Source: Limosilactobacillus reuteri subsp. reuteri (GTDB lineage: Bacteria > Bacillota > Bacilli > Lactobacillales > Lactobacillaceae). Taken from it: DNA of 64,000 bases. The notes under the pieces are model-generated. The model made no database searches, was not told the origin of the DNA, and saw nothing but the letters and a program-made list of their open reading frames with translations. Position numbers and translations under genes: made by a program. Below are positions 8,522-17,512 of the stretch, piece after piece (position 1 is the stretch's first letter; every line of letters starts with the position of its first letter). Location: the NCBI RefSeq assembly GCF_000016825.1, contig NC_009513.1:1620501-1684500 (forward strand), in the 5' to 3' direction.

Positions 8522-9232
8522 ATGACCAAGAAATTTTTGCTAATGAGCCAGCAAGACGATCTCGTCCAACAGTTACAAGCTATTTGTAAAAAAGAACACT
8601 GGACCTATGAGCTCGTAACTACTCCAACTGGCTTAGTAGTAGCCTTAGAAAAAAATCAAATTAGCGGAATTTGGTGGGATATGACGGAGGTAAGCTTAGA
8701 CACTACGATTGCTACCATGACCCTTATTCGGTCGCAAGTCCAAGGACCGATTACCGTTTTTACTCCTCGCTTTACGGAACACATTCAACGAAAATTATAC
8801 CGGGCACATGTTGATGATGTAATTGCATTCCCTCTCCTCCTCAGTGTTTTCCGCTCCTTAATTCAGCATCGCTTGTGGACTTACCACTATCCACAGATGC
8901 ATTCATTAGCTGATGATAATATGACAAAAAATGACCCAGTTATAACTACTGGATCATGGGAAATTAATCAAGAAACCTATACTGTTACTAAAAATGATAA
9001 AACAATCGCTTTAACACCCAAGGAATTTCAACTACTTTCCTACTTAGTTGACCATAAAGGACAGGTATTAAATCGGGATCAACTCGTTAATGGAGTTTGG
9101 GGATATGATATTCTTGATACTTCACGGATCGTTGACATTCATATCAGCCACCTCCGCGATAAACTTGAAGATGACTCCCAACACCCTACTCACCTTCTTA
9201 CAGTACGGGGATTTGGCTATAAATTTGTTTAA
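8522..9232 (+). CDS. OmpR/PhoB-family response regulator, atypical receiver, no adjacent kinase
   Basis: A 236-residue protein with an N-terminal receiver and a C-terminal winged helix (LTPKEFQLLSYLVDHKG, RDQLVNGVWGY, VDIHISHLRDKL, VRGFGYKF). A phosphoacceptor candidate, D53 in GIWWDMTEV, is present. However, the acidic pair expected near residues 8-10 reads MSQQ, and the conserved lysine of the KPF block is replaced (IAFPLL). It diverges from pstS across the PhoP-type box, so it is probably the Pho regulator of this operon (PhoP/PnpR role). No histidine kinase follows; a degenerate IS lies immediately downstream, where the kinase might once have been. The ATG has GGAG about eight bases upstream. 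Confidence 0.85.
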   Translation: MTKKFLLMSQQDDLVQQLQAICKKEHWTYELVTTPTGLVVALEKNQISGIWWDMTEVSLDTTIATMTLIRSQVQGPITVFTPRFTEHIQRKLYRAHVDDVIAFPLLLSVFRSLIQHRLWTYHYPQMHSLADDNMTKNDPVITTGSWEINQETYTVTKNDKTIALTPKEFQLLSYLVDHKGQVLNRDQLVNGVWGYDILDTSRIVDIHISHLRDKLEDDSQHPTHLLTVRGFGYKFV

Positions 9233-9278
9233 AATAATAAAAAATGAGCGCGGCTGGAAAAAAACTCCTAGTCCAAAA

Positions 9279-9325
9279 TAAAACCGGATGATAAATTTTT
9301 TGAACAATTCATCATCCGGTTTTTA
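9279..9325. terminator. Hairpin after the response regulator
   Basis: The arms AAAACCGGATGA and TCATCCGGTTTT enclose an 18-base loop, with T and A tracts outside. It can end transcription from the regulator gene and from the IS side. Confidence 0.75.
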
Positions 9326-9392
9326 TGTACACAGGAAATCGTTCCTGATATGATGTAATTACCCCTAAAAACAACCAAAGGGAGCGAGTTCC

Positions 9393-10490
9393 ACGTATCA
9401 AAATTATACCATAGGGCAAACCAAATTCGTACTAAACTATAACTATGATTTACCACAGAATCATGTTGCGCGACTAATTAGTGATTTTGTCGACTCGATT
9501 CCACAAGATGTGCTATTAGAAGATTCAGTAGCGGCTACCGGCCGCCCTTCATCGCATCCAGCAATTATGCTTAAGATTCTCTTGTTTGCCTACGCACGCC
9601 AAACTTATTCTGGAAGAAAGATTGAAATGATGTTGGATGAGAACCTACCAATGCGTTGGTTAGCTTATGATTATACTTATAGCTACCATACCATCAATAA
9701 CTTTCGCCGCAGTCAGCACGCCAGTAAGCTAATTAAACATGCCTTTGTCTACTTTACCATGGTTTTGAAAGATCACGGACTAATTCAAAACCATGCGGTT
9801 TTTATCGATGGGACCAAGGTAGAAGCCGATGCCAATAAATATTCATTTACTTGGCGACGGGCAGTTGAAAAGTATCACGCTAAGTTAAGAGAAAAGACAA
9901 GTAAGCTTTATGAGGAACTAGTAGAAAAGCAAGTGGTGCAAGAAATGGCACCGGAGCTGGTTACTTCCGCCGAAGGCATGGACGTAATGGAACAAGAACT
10001 GGCGGAGAAAATCACTTAGCTAGATGGAGAGATTAAGCAAGAACCAAAAATCATCAAAGGTGGTTCAGTGAGAAAACGGCGCCGTCGTTTTCTAAAAAGC
10101 TTCGTCACCAATTAAGCAACGACCTAATTCCGCGTGCCAAAAAGTATGAACGTGCCGAAAATATCTTCCAAGGTCGTAATAGCTATTCCAAAAGCTGACC
10201 ACGATGCGACCTTCATGTGTATGAAGGAAGATCCAATGATGAATCGGGAGTTGAAGCCCGGCTATAACCTGCAAATCGCTACCCATAAGCAATTTGTCCT
10301 TGATTACGGGCTGTTTTCAAATCCAACTGACACCAGGACCTTAGTGCCATTCCTTACCCAGTTTCATGCTTTAGATTTCTTTGAACATATCGTCGCCGAT
10401 GCAGGCTATGGTAGTGAGTACAATTACACAATGATTCTTGATCAGTTTGAAAAGTAGCCGGTTATCCCATACACAACCTATCAAAAGGAA
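9393..10490 (+). pseudogene. Degenerate IS1182-type transposase
   Basis: A broken transposase. In-frame coding can be followed from 9393, where the expected initiator ATG reads ACG (TYQNYT, then QTKFVLNYNYDLPQNHVARL), through RPSSHPAIMLKILLFAYARQ, HTINNFRR and IDGTKVEADANKYSFTW. An amber stop ends it at 10018-10020. A second segment in another frame (10134-10457) carries NRELKPGYNLQIATH and VADAGYGSEYNY, the YREKY-less C-terminal part of IS1182-type DDE enzymes. Another amber follows at 10456-10458. Lost start, two ambers and at least one frameshift mean it is dead. The right end merges into the 3' end of the small gene at 10481. Confidence 0.85.
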
Positions 10491-10693
10491 CAGATCGGAC
10501 TGATTAAGTATTTGGCTTGCAATTCCTCAATTATCGTTATCAATTGATTATCAGAAATATTAGTCAATAATTCGTGTAAATCATCAAAGTCCAGCGGTTT
10601 TATTCCTAGCCAAAAAAGAACTTTAGAGTAATCAGCATTACGCAAAAAGCTTAAAGAATAAGTAATTCCATGATTAGTTTCTTGATTCATCAT
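10481..10693 (-). CDS. Small hypothetical protein, C-terminus probably altered by the IS remnant
   Basis: A 70-residue acidic protein (MMNQETNHGITYSLSFLRNA, later LHELLTNISDNQLITIIEELQAK). GGGAGTGGG precedes the ATG by a usable distance. The last six residues (SPICSF) are encoded by what looks like the edge of the IS1182 remnant, so the native C-terminus is probably lost. No family is recognised. Helical content is high and there is no membrane segment. Confidence 0.45.
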   Translation of the reverse strand: MMNQETNHGITYSLSFLRNADYSKVLFWLGIKPLDFDDLHELLTNISDNQLITIIEELQAKYLISPICSF

Positions 10694-10856
10694 TAACCCA
10701 CTCCCGCGTACAAAATATTGTAATATTCATCACAAATTATAACATTAGGAAAAAGCAATCTCAAAAGATAACCCATATTTATTTATCGAATTATTAATTT
10801 AAAAGACAGATTTCTTATTAAAGCTCATTTACTCGTTGAAATCGCTATCAAAACCA

Positions 10857-11870
10857 TTATATTGTATATTTACTTTTTAGTAAAATTTGTGCCTCTTTTA
10901 TTCCAAAGAAATGTGATTTAGGACTACTCATCTTATGAGCGATCAATATTTGTTGCGCTTGTTCACACTGTACTTTTGCTAACTCATTTGGCTGGAATAT
11001 TTGCAGATAGAATGATAATTGCCGTAATTTAATCGCTAACTGGCTCCGCGCCTTCGTCAAAGTCACATCCTTAAACTGCTTATAATCATGAATCATGAAA
11101 CGAGTTTTCCGGCGCTGTAAAGCATAGTTAATTGAATTGCTCTTAATCCGGTGAAGATCTTGAACTGTGAGGCCGTGTTGACGAAGAAGATAATTAAACA
11201 TCGTAATCTGCTGGTCGACTTGTCGCCAATCCGTTGCAATATCGTCTCGTAATTGCTTAATCTCTTTTTTGGTAAGGCGGTGGGCAACTCCTTGTTTTAA
11301 TTGATGGTATAAGGTTTGCAAATCTTGATAATCGCGTTGGTGGAGTGGAAGGTCAACTCGACTAAACAAGTTACATCGCTGGTAAAAGATCGTTCCTTCG
11401 TGGTTCTTAAATCCCTGCTGATCAACAATAAACTGGAATATCTCTTGTGGAAAACGCCGACCAGCTTGATAAGCCAAAAGAATGCTATCCATATACAGAT
11501 TAATTTCGTTAATTCCGGCCTGAATCTCTCTTGCAACCTTTTGAGGAATACTGGCATGCTGCTGAAAATGAGAGATACCTAGAAATAGTTGGCGTCCACT
11601 TGTACGAGAACGTAAGATAAATTGATTCTTTAAACGCCGACCACAATCACAGTAAAGGTTGTCGCCAGGGTGGTCATGCTGTCGCTGATACCAAGGATCA
11701 ATTACCATTCCCTGAAACTCCCAATCAGTCTGTTTAAGATAGTGATGAGTATGAAAACGCGATAGCATCGCATAACGTGTAAACTCACTCAACGCCTGCA
11801 CCTGATTGGCCGTTAAATGTTGTAAAATAGCTTCTCGCTGTTGACGAGTCAACGCAATAATTTTATCCAT
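10857..11870 (-). CDS. Hypothetical protein, 337 residues, Cys-containing N-terminal motif
   Basis: I do not recognise a family. The protein is basic and helix-rich, rich in Gln and His, with no signal peptide or membrane span. Residues near 85-105 read DNLYCDCGRRLKNQFILRS, a CxC pair that might be part of a small metal site, although no second cysteine pair is obvious. The C-terminal half (LRQHGLTVQDLHRIKSNSIN, then LTKARSQLAIKLRQL) is predicted to be helical. It stands alone between the IS1182 remnant and a GNAT gene transcribed the other way. Base composition is like its neighbours, so it is probably a lineage-specific chromosomal gene. ATG 11870 is the only plausible start. Confidence 0.7.
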   Translation of the reverse strand: MDKIIALTRQQREAILQHLTANQVQALSEFTRYAMLSRFHTHHYLKQTDWEFQGMVIDPWYQRQHDHPGDNLYCDCGRRLKNQFILRSRTSGRQLFLGISHFQQHASIPQKVAREIQAGINEINLYMDSILLAYQAGRRFPQEIFQFIVDQQGFKNHEGTIFYQRCNLFSRVDLPLHQRDYQDLQTLYHQLKQGVAHRLTKKEIKQLRDDIATDWRQVDQQITMFNYLLRQHGLTVQDLHRIKSNSINYALQRRKTRFMIHDYKQFKDVTLTKARSQLAIKLRQLSFYLQIFQPNELAKVQCEQAQQILIAHKMSSPKSHFFGIKEAQILLKSKYTI

Positions 11871-11985
11871 CCTCTCATCCCTTTTCTTAAATTACTGTAT
11901 TACTATATCAAAACAAACGTTCGGTTTCAAATTGTCTATTTAATCCTTTTCTGGTAAAATATTTAATTACAAGGAGTGATATTAT

Positions 11986-12516
11986 TTGGATTTAGACATA
12001 CAGCCCGTGAGGTTGAGTTTAAAAGAATATAAACAAGTTAAACAATTATATATGCGCGCATTTCCGAAATATGAGCGAGAACCGTGGACGTGGTTGCTCA
12101 TCAAGAGTAAGTATCAACGCGCTGACTTCATGGTCTTCTATGACCAGGAACAGTTTGTTGGATTTGCTTACGTTATTCACAGTCACGGTATGCATTATAT
12201 TTTGTATCTCGCAGTTAATGATCAAATCCGTTCTCAAGGATATGGGACACGGATTATTAATGAGCTTCGTCGCCTTTACCCTGAAGATTCACTTGCCCTG
12301 GATGTTGAGCAACCTAATCCCCAAGCTGCAAATAACCAGCAGCGGTTACGACGACTTAAATTTTATCGGCGCAATGGCTTTTTCCCAACTCCAAAACTTT
12401 TCAAAGAGGAAAAAGTCACATTCCAAGTTTTAGCAACCAATAAAAAAATCAACCAACGAAAGATTGATAAGGCCTTCGAGTGGTTCTCATGGCCGCTTGG
12501 TTGGTTGATTCAATAA
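11986..12516 (+). CDS. GNAT-family N-acetyltransferase
   Basis: A 176-residue acetyltransferase with the acetyl-CoA loop read as DQIRSQGYGTRII near residues 78-90 (R/QxxGxG/A motif), preceded by the strand GMHYILYLAVN. It starts at a TTG eight bases after AAGGAGTG; no ATG alternative fits the fold. The substrate is unknown. The C-terminal 45 residues (KKINQRKIDKAFEWFSWPLG) form an amphipathic extension not seen in minimal GNATs. A terminator follows immediately. Confidence 0.85.
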   Translation: MDLDIQPVRLSLKEYKQVKQLYMRAFPKYEREPWTWLLIKSKYQRADFMVFYDQEQFVGFAYVIHSHGMHYILYLAVNDQIRSQGYGTRIINELRRLYPEDSLALDVEQPNPQAANNQQRLRRLKFYRRNGFFPTPKLFKEEKVTFQVLATNKKINQRKIDKAFEWFSWPLGWLIQ

Positions 12517-12537
12517 ATGTTTCGATTTTACTAGTTT

Positions 12538-12580
12538 GAGGCTGAGAAAAAGCTTTTTTGCTTTTTCAACAGCCTTTTTT
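12538..12580 (+). terminator. Terminator after the GNAT gene
   Basis: GAGGCTGAGAAAAAGC pairs with GCTTTTTCAACAGCC and is followed by six T. The GAGGCTG-plus-A-run design recurs at 17345, 24722 and 38431. Confidence 0.85.
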
Positions 12581-12620
12581 ATTGTCAAGAAAATAAGGTT
12601 TACAAAAGCGTTACAATTTA

Positions 12621-12634
12621 TGCAAGCGGATACA
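12621..12634 (+). promoter_or_regulatory. Catabolite-responsive element (cre) ahead of manA
   Basis: TGCAAGCGGATACA matches the cre consensus TGNAANCGNWNNCA at every fixed position and lies 17 bases upstream of the manA start, where bound CcpA would block transcription. Confidence 0.55.
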
Positions 12635-12650
12635 TAAAGAAGTGATAACA

Positions 12651-13623
12651 TTGGTAGAACCATTATTTTTAAAGCCAGTCTTTCATGAGAAAAATTTTTT
12701 TTGGGGGGTGGTCGACACCTTGCAACTGATTTCAGTTACCAAATTCCAGAAGGGACAATTGGGGAGTGCTGGGCAATTTCTGGACATCCTCATGGGCCAA
12801 ATATCATCACCAATGGTCAATACAAAGGCCAACTATTGCCAAAAGTTTATCAGCAACATCCAGAGCTGTTTGGTAATCCACGCTCTTCTGTTTTTCCATT
12901 ATTAACAAAGATTCTTGATGCTAATGCTAGTCTATCAATTCAAGTTCATCCCGACGATGCTTACGCCGAAGAACATGAGCACGAACTAGGTAAAACAGAG
13001 TGTTGGTATGTCATTCATGCAGAACCTGGAGCTTATTTAACATACGGACATACCGCAAAAACGCGCGATGAGCTTATTAAGATGATCAATAATCATCAAT
13101 GGTCAAAACTTTTTAGTAAAAAGCCAGTAAAAACGGGGGACTTTGTCTATGTGCCAAGCGGAACCATCCATGCCTTAAACAAAGGAATTATCGTCTTAGA
13201 AACCCAGCAAAGTTCTGATACCACTTATCGGATCTACGACTATGACCGTCGAGATAAAAAACAGGTCAGCTACGCCAGCTTCATTTAAAACAAGCAAAAG
13301 ACGTGATAACAGTGCCATTTACTGAGCCACAAATTAATCCCCGTATCGTCCATGATGATAGTTCAATAATTACTACTTTAATTTCTCAACCTGACTCACC
13401 ATTCTTTACCGTCTACAAGTGGGAGATCAATGATTAAACCAGCTTGACCCACGATCATGGTCCCTATACTCTGGTTTCCATTATTGATGGTAATGGAATT
13501 TTAACCGTTGATGATCAACAATATTCACTTCACAAAGGCGATCATTTTATCATTCCTGCAACCGTTAAAAGCTGGACGATGGACGGTGAGCTTTTAGCCA
13601 TTGCTTCTGAACCAACAGATTAA
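12651..13623 (+). pseudogene. manA: Mannose-6-phosphate isomerase, class I, with frameshifts and a stop
   Basis: The ManA sequence is readable in pieces. LVEPLFLKPVFHEK runs from a TTG at 12651. After a frame change in the run A5-T8-G6 at 12690-12708 the frame gives ATDFSYQIPEGTIGECWAIS, then SIQVHPDDAYAEEHEHELGKTECWYV with zinc ligands, and VPSGTIHALNKGIIVLE. The frame shifts again near 13262 (GQLRQLHLKQAKDVI continues) and an ochre stop interrupts at 13435. The C-terminal cupin segment ends at TAA 13621. Intact ManA interconverts mannose-6-P and fructose-6-P. As sequenced the gene is dead. The swollen homopolymers make sequencing error an alternative for the first lesion, less so for the stop. 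Confidence 0.85.
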
Positions 13624-14513
13624 TCATTTGCTATCTGCAGTATTTTAGCCACTTGTTTTACAATATCATGCGGTTTTTCCGCTTTAAAAATTAATTTAAA
13701 CTCAAACGACTGATTGCTTTTCCCGGCCAACGGTAAATAGCAGATATTTTCAAGTGGGTTTTGGAGAACCTTGATCAGCTTTTCAGGATAAAACGCTACG
13801 GCTTGGCCTGATCCGACTAACATCTGCATCTGCTCATAAGTCGGCACTCGTAATACCTCAGCAGGTCGTACAATTCCTTGGAGACTACTGGTAAAGGCTT
13901 GTTTTAAATATGATGAATCTTCATTACTATAGTAGGTTACTGGCATTTTCTGAATAGTGGCAAGCTCAACTTCATTATTATGACTTAAACGCTCGCTTAT
14001 TCCGATAATCATTCGGTCACGGTGGATGGTAACCGTTTGTAATCCCATTTGTGCATAATTATTGTTAAATCCATAATCATCCATCACAATGGCACAATCA
14101 AGGTTATCCATTAATACATCTGAGACCAAATGTTCCACACTCTCTTCGCTTACAAAAGCATTTACAGTGGGCGATAACTTAGCAAGCAGTTTATGGATAA
14201 AAAGGCCATCAAAAGGCGAAAAGTAGCCAATTGACAAGTTAGTTGCGCCCCGGTAAGAAAAACGGTGGAGCTCATGTTCGGTTGCATCTAGCATATTAAT
14301 AATTGCCTCACTGCGTTTCCTAAAGAATTCACCAGCTGGCGTCAAAACGATTTTATTTTTCTTGCGTTCGAACAATTGAGTATGAAGATTTTGCTCTAAC
14401 CGTTGAATTTGTCGCGAAACAGCCCGTTGTGAGACGTAATTCTTTTCCGCTACTTTTTGGAAACTGCCTAATTGAACAACATCCAAAAATAATCGTAATA
14501 ATTCTTCGTTCAT
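13620..14513 (-). CDS. LysR-family transcriptional regulator
   Basis: A 297-residue LysR protein. The N-terminal winged helix reads LRLFLDVVQLGSFQKVAEKN then VSQRAVSRQIQRLEQNLHTQ, followed by LFERKKNKIVLTPAGEFF and a periplasmic-binding-type effector domain. It diverges from the alcohol dehydrogenase gene, and a perfect 9-bp-arm inverted repeat lies between the two start codons, the classic LysR layout. It probably represses or autoregulates itself and activates the dehydrogenase. The effector is unknown. Its stop codon overlaps the manA stop on the other strand. Confidence 0.93.
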   Translation of the reverse strand: MNEELLRLFLDVVQLGSFQKVAEKNYVSQRAVSRQIQRLEQNLHTQLFERKKNKIVLTPAGEFFRKRSEAIINMLDATEHELHRFSYRGATNLSIGYFSPFDGLFIHKLLAKLSPTVNAFVSEESVEHLVSDVLMDNLDCAIVMDDYGFNNNYAQMGLQTVTIHRDRMIIGISERLSHNNEVELATIQKMPVTYYSNEDSSYLKQAFTSSLQGIVRPAEVLRVPTYEQMQMLVGSGQAVAFYPEKLIKVLQNPLENICYLPLAGKSNQSFEFKLIFKAEKPHDIVKQVAKILQIAND

Positions 14514-14544
14514 TTTTATCTCCTAGGCGAACATTTTAATTCGG

Positions 14545-14571
14545 GTGTAGACTTCCATTAACAGTCTACAC
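14545..14571. promoter_or_regulatory. LysR operator between regulator and alcohol dehydrogenase
   Basis: GTGTAGACT and AGTCTACAC form a perfect 9-bp inverted repeat with a 9-base spacer, containing the T-N11-A core that LysR proteins bind. A -10-like TACAAT for the dehydrogenase lies at 14588-14593. Confidence 0.75.
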
Positions 14572-14641
14572 TTTTTCTTTCTAATGCTACAATAATTTTG
14601 TTTAATATCCAGAGTATTTATATTGAAAGGAAGAGCCAAAT

Positions 14642-15748
14642 ATGCAAATTAAAGCTGCTCTTGCAACCAAACCTAACGCTGATTTAGAGATTCAAACCGT
14701 CGAATTGGATGAACCAAAAGAAAATGAAGTATTAATAAAAATTGCTTCAACAGGTTTTTGTCATACAGATATTGTTGGTCGAAGCGGTGCCACTACCCCT
14801 CTCCCCGTTGTCCTCGGGCATGAAGGTGCGGGCGTCGTCCAAAAAGTAGGAGCTAACGTTACGGACGTTAAACCCGGCGACCATGTTGTTCTATCATTTA
14901 GCTACTGTGGCCATTGCTATAACTGTACTCATAATCATCAAGGCTTATGCGAAAACTTCAATCAGCTAAACTTTGAAGGAAAAACCTATGATGGTACTCA
15001 CCGCCTGCACTTAGATGATGGCACGCCAGTCAGTGTCTTTTTTGGTCAGTCTTCCTTTGCGACCTATGTAACAGCCAATGTCCATAATATTGTTAAAGTT
15101 GATCAAGATGTTGATCTTAACTTATTAGGGCCACTCGGTTGTGGAATGCAAACAGGTGCTGGAACCGTTCTAAATTATATTAAACCTGCTCCTGAAGATG
15201 CAATTGCCGTTTTCGGTGCTGGTGCTGTTGGCTTAGCCGCAATTATGGCTGCTAAAATTGCTGGAGTTAAACATATTATTGCGATTAATCGTAACGGTAA
15301 CCACCTTGACCTGGCGAAGGAATTGGGCGCTACTGAAACGATTAATAATACGGCTGAAGATCCCGTCAAAGCAATTAAAGAAATCGTTCCGCGTGGTGTA
15401 ACTTATGCAATCGATACTACCGGAAACACCGGTGTAATTAAATCAGCAATTGATAGTCTTGCCACCGCTGGAGAATGTGTCCTCTTAGGAGTTGGCGGCG
15501 ATATTACCTTAGACTTAATGAATGATATCTTATCAGAATCTAAGAAAATCTCTGGGGTTGTCGAAGGAGATAGCAATCCCCAAGAGTTTATTCCTCAACT
15601 AGTTAAGTACTACAAGCAAAGCAAGTTCCCCCTTGATAAGCTTGTTAAGTACTACGATTTTGCTGATATTAACCAAGTTATCGCTGACTCAACAAACGGA
15701 AAGGTTATTAAGCCAATCATCAAAATTGATCCTGAATTAGCTAAATAA
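14642..15748 (+). CDS. Zinc-dependent alcohol dehydrogenase (aryl-alcohol type MDR)
   Basis: A 368-residue medium-chain dehydrogenase. The catalytic zinc ligands are in GFCHTD (Cys near 39), GHEGAG near 60 and GCGMQTG. Structural zinc cysteines are in SYCGHCYNC and LCENF. The Rossmann motif is GAGAVGLAAIMAA near 186. The end of the second strand reads INRNGN rather than the acidic residue that selects NAD, so NADPH may be favoured; this is an inference. Family members oxidise or reduce aromatic and branched alcohols and aldehydes. GAAAGG precedes the ATG. The operator at 14545 suggests control by the divergent LysR protein, and the phosphatase pseudogene follows 17 bases later. Confidence 0.9.
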   Translation: MQIKAALATKPNADLEIQTVELDEPKENEVLIKIASTGFCHTDIVGRSGATTPLPVVLGHEGAGVVQKVGANVTDVKPGDHVVLSFSYCGHCYNCTHNHQGLCENFNQLNFEGKTYDGTHRLHLDDGTPVSVFFGQSSFATYVTANVHNIVKVDQDVDLNLLGPLGCGMQTGAGTVLNYIKPAPEDAIAVFGAGAVGLAAIMAAKIAGVKHIIAINRNGNHLDLAKELGATETINNTAEDPVKAIKEIVPRGVTYAIDTTGNTGVIKSAIDSLATAGECVLLGVGGDITLDLMNDILSESKKISGVVEGDSNPQEFIPQLVKYYKQSKFPLDKLVKYYDFADINQVIADSTNGKVIKPIIKIDPELAK

Positions 15749-15765
15749 TTAGGTGGAGTGTTTTT

Positions 15766-16229
15766 ATGAAAGTAATTTTTGTTTGCCTTGGTAATATTTG
15801 CCGCTCACCAATGACGGAAGCAATGTTCAAAAAATGGTTGCAGAAGCTGGCCTTGCTGATCAAATTACTATTGATTCAGCCGGAACAAGTAACATTGCAG
15901 AAGGTTCACCTGCTGATAGTCGAACAAAAGCCATTCTCGATAAATATCACATTAAAGACGACGGAATGATTGCCCGTCAATTGCAGGACAGGGATTATTA
16001 TGATGCCGATTATATTATCGCAATGGATCAGATGAATGTCCGGGACGCAAAAGATATGGCACCAGCTGGGTTAGAAAATAAGGTTCATGGAATCTTTGAA
16101 GCTACCCCAGGAAAAGAAAATTGCTATATCGTTGACCCCTGGATCACTCACTGATTCCAAGATACCTATGATAGCTTAAGTGAAGCTCTCCCCAATTGGC
16201 TTGCTAAGATAAAGAAGGAAATTAAATAA
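15766..16229 (+). pseudogene. Low-molecular-weight protein tyrosine phosphatase, frameshifted
   Basis: The start shows the LMW-PTP P-loop VCLGNICRSP (CX5RS). At 15825-15832 an A run of six puts the next segment out of frame. With one base restored, the frame continues MVAEAGLADQITIDSAGTSN, then YDADYIIAMDQMN and VDPWIT. A TGA at 16152-16154 cuts it before FQDTYDSLSEALPNWL and the natural end at 16229. Intact enzymes dephosphorylate tyrosine in signalling or polysaccharide control. Two lesions suggest a real pseudogene, though a homopolymer error could explain the first. It follows the alcohol dehydrogenase closely and was probably co-transcribed. Confidence 0.85.
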
Positions 16230-16238
16230 CTGTTTATC

Positions 16239-16275
16239 AAAAAACACGCCTGAAATTTTCAGCCGTGTTTTTTCT
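16239..16275. terminator. Bidirectional terminator
   Basis: AAAACACGCCTGAAA pairs with TTTCAGCCGTGTTTT between convergent genes; T tracts occur on both strands. Confidence 0.85.
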
Positions 16276-16277
16276 TT

Positions 16278-17321
16278 TTATTGGTAATTAAGATCGTCAA
16301 ACTTCTTATCAGCGTTTTGTTGCGCCATATCCTTTGATTGGTAGTAAACAGCATCTACCCAATTTCCGGCACCCCCGGCTGATACAAGAACTTTAACCTG
16401 CTTTCCATCGATTGTTTCGGTCTTAACAGTATATGATGAACCGTCACCGGCATTTTGAACCCAACCACGGATATTTAACCATCGTGATCCATCCATGTTA
16501 AAGAAGCTGGCTTTCCCCCAGTTCTTAGTAGCGTTTTGGATTCCTTCGTTAGTATAGTTATCCTCGTTTTCACCCCACTCAGAATCCTGTTTAAAGAGTT
16601 GAGTTGTTGTACTGCTATTCTCGCCACTGTAAGTAAAGGTATGAGAACCAAATGTTATTGTTGAATCAGCATCATTATCTGCCGAATACCATGTTCCCTG
16701 CATTTCACTTGGAACATCAATAGTACCACTGCGGCCATACTTATGATCATTGCCAGAATTACTGGTGCTTGCTGAGGAATTGCTATCCCCACTGCGCTTA
16801 TCGACTACCTGTGCCTTAGCAGCTAAGTCATTAACGAGCTTTCCCTGACCTTCTTGATTAACATAATTGGCCATTTCTGACTTTGAGATTGTGGCGAGTT
16901 TAGTACTCTTTTGATTTTCCTTGACATTTTGGTAGATGTTTACATCATCGTTATTAACAGTGTAAACCAAGCCCTGTGACTTTCCACCAGCAGTCACATC
17001 GTAAGCTACTCCTTGTCCTCCATCACTCAATTGGTATTTAGAACTTGGGTAAAGATTTACCTGCAATCCCTCTTTTTGCGCTTCTTTAACCATGGCAGCC
17101 CAATTTCCACCATAACGAAGGCCACAATACGTACTAATCAAACTAACAGCTTCTTGGGGGCTCATGTTATCACTATTAACTTTCACATTACTTTTAGCCA
17201 CTAATAAACTACTGCTTGAGGCAGATGAAGAATTAGCCGCTTTATTGTTAGCCTGATTTCCACAACCAGCTAATAATAGGCCCATCCCCGTAACCATTAA
17301 AAATCCTATTTTCTTATTCAT
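16278..17321 (-). CDS. Secreted lipoprotein, Lreu_0056-like
   Basis: A 347-residue lipoprotein. The signal peptide ends in the lipobox LLAGC at residues 16-20, and a Ser/Asn-rich linker follows. The first module (PQEAVSLISTYCGLRYGGNW to about residue 170) and the second (IDVPSEMQGTWYSADNDADS to the end) look like two extracellular domains. The second resembles the lipocalin-like WY domain found in lactobacillar surface proteins. The resemblance to the Lreu_0056 group is from memory and not checked. The role is unknown; it is anchored on the outer face of the membrane. A terminator of the recurrent GAGGCTG type lies just upstream. Confidence 0.75.
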   Translation of the reverse strand: MNKKIGFLMVTGMGLLLAGCGNQANNKAANSSSASSSSLLVAKSNVKVNSDNMSPQEAVSLISTYCGLRYGGNWAAMVKEAQKEGLQVNLYPSSKYQLSDGGQGVAYDVTAGGKSQGLVYTVNNDDVNIYQNVKENQKSTKLATISKSEMANYVNQEGQGKLVNDLAAKAQVVDKRSGDSNSSASTSNSGNDHKYGRSGTIDVPSEMQGTWYSADNDADSTITFGSHTFTYSGENSSTTTQLFKQDSEWGENEDNYTNEGIQNATKNWGKASFFNMDGSRWLNIRGWVQNAGDGSSYTVKTETIDGKQVKVLVSAGGAGNWVDAVYYQSKDMAQQNADKKFDDLNYQ

Positions 17322-17344
17322 ATTAATATACTCCTATAAAAAAA

Positions 17345-17386
17345 TGAGGCTGGAGAAAATTTTTGTTTTCTCCAGCCTCAACTGTT
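17345..17386. terminator. GAGGCTG-type hairpin terminator, part of a larger repeat
   Basis: TGAGGCTGGAGAAAA pairs perfectly with TTTTCTCCAGCCTCA. It is joined to the palindromic repeat at 17385-17500 and is also present beside its second copy at 24722. Confidence 0.85.
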
Positions 17387-17500
17387 TTTATGAACAATAG
17401 TAAGATAACATGGAAAATAACCACAAGGCTCAAGTCTAAGTAGGACGATAATCGCCGTCCTAGCTTAGTCCACCGCCTTGTCGAGGGGGTTATTTCCCAC
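17385..17500 (-). repeat. Long palindromic intergenic repeat, copy 1
   Basis: Outer arms GGAAAATAACC (17412) and GGTTATTTCCC (17489), then CAAGGC/GCCTTG and CTAAG/CTTAG pairs, fold most of the element into one imperfect hairpin. The reverse complement matches 24585-24718 base for base over long blocks, and the match continues into the adjoining GAGGCTG terminator. It carries no reading frame. It may be a MITE-like mobile repeat or a structured RNA 3' to efp. Confidence 0.8.
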
Positions 17501-17512
17501 TTCCATATTTAA

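Noticed and set aside
9122..9456. Minus-strand frames across the response regulator end and the IS1182 left flank
   Set aside because: They cross a terminator hairpin and an IS edge and have no family likeness.
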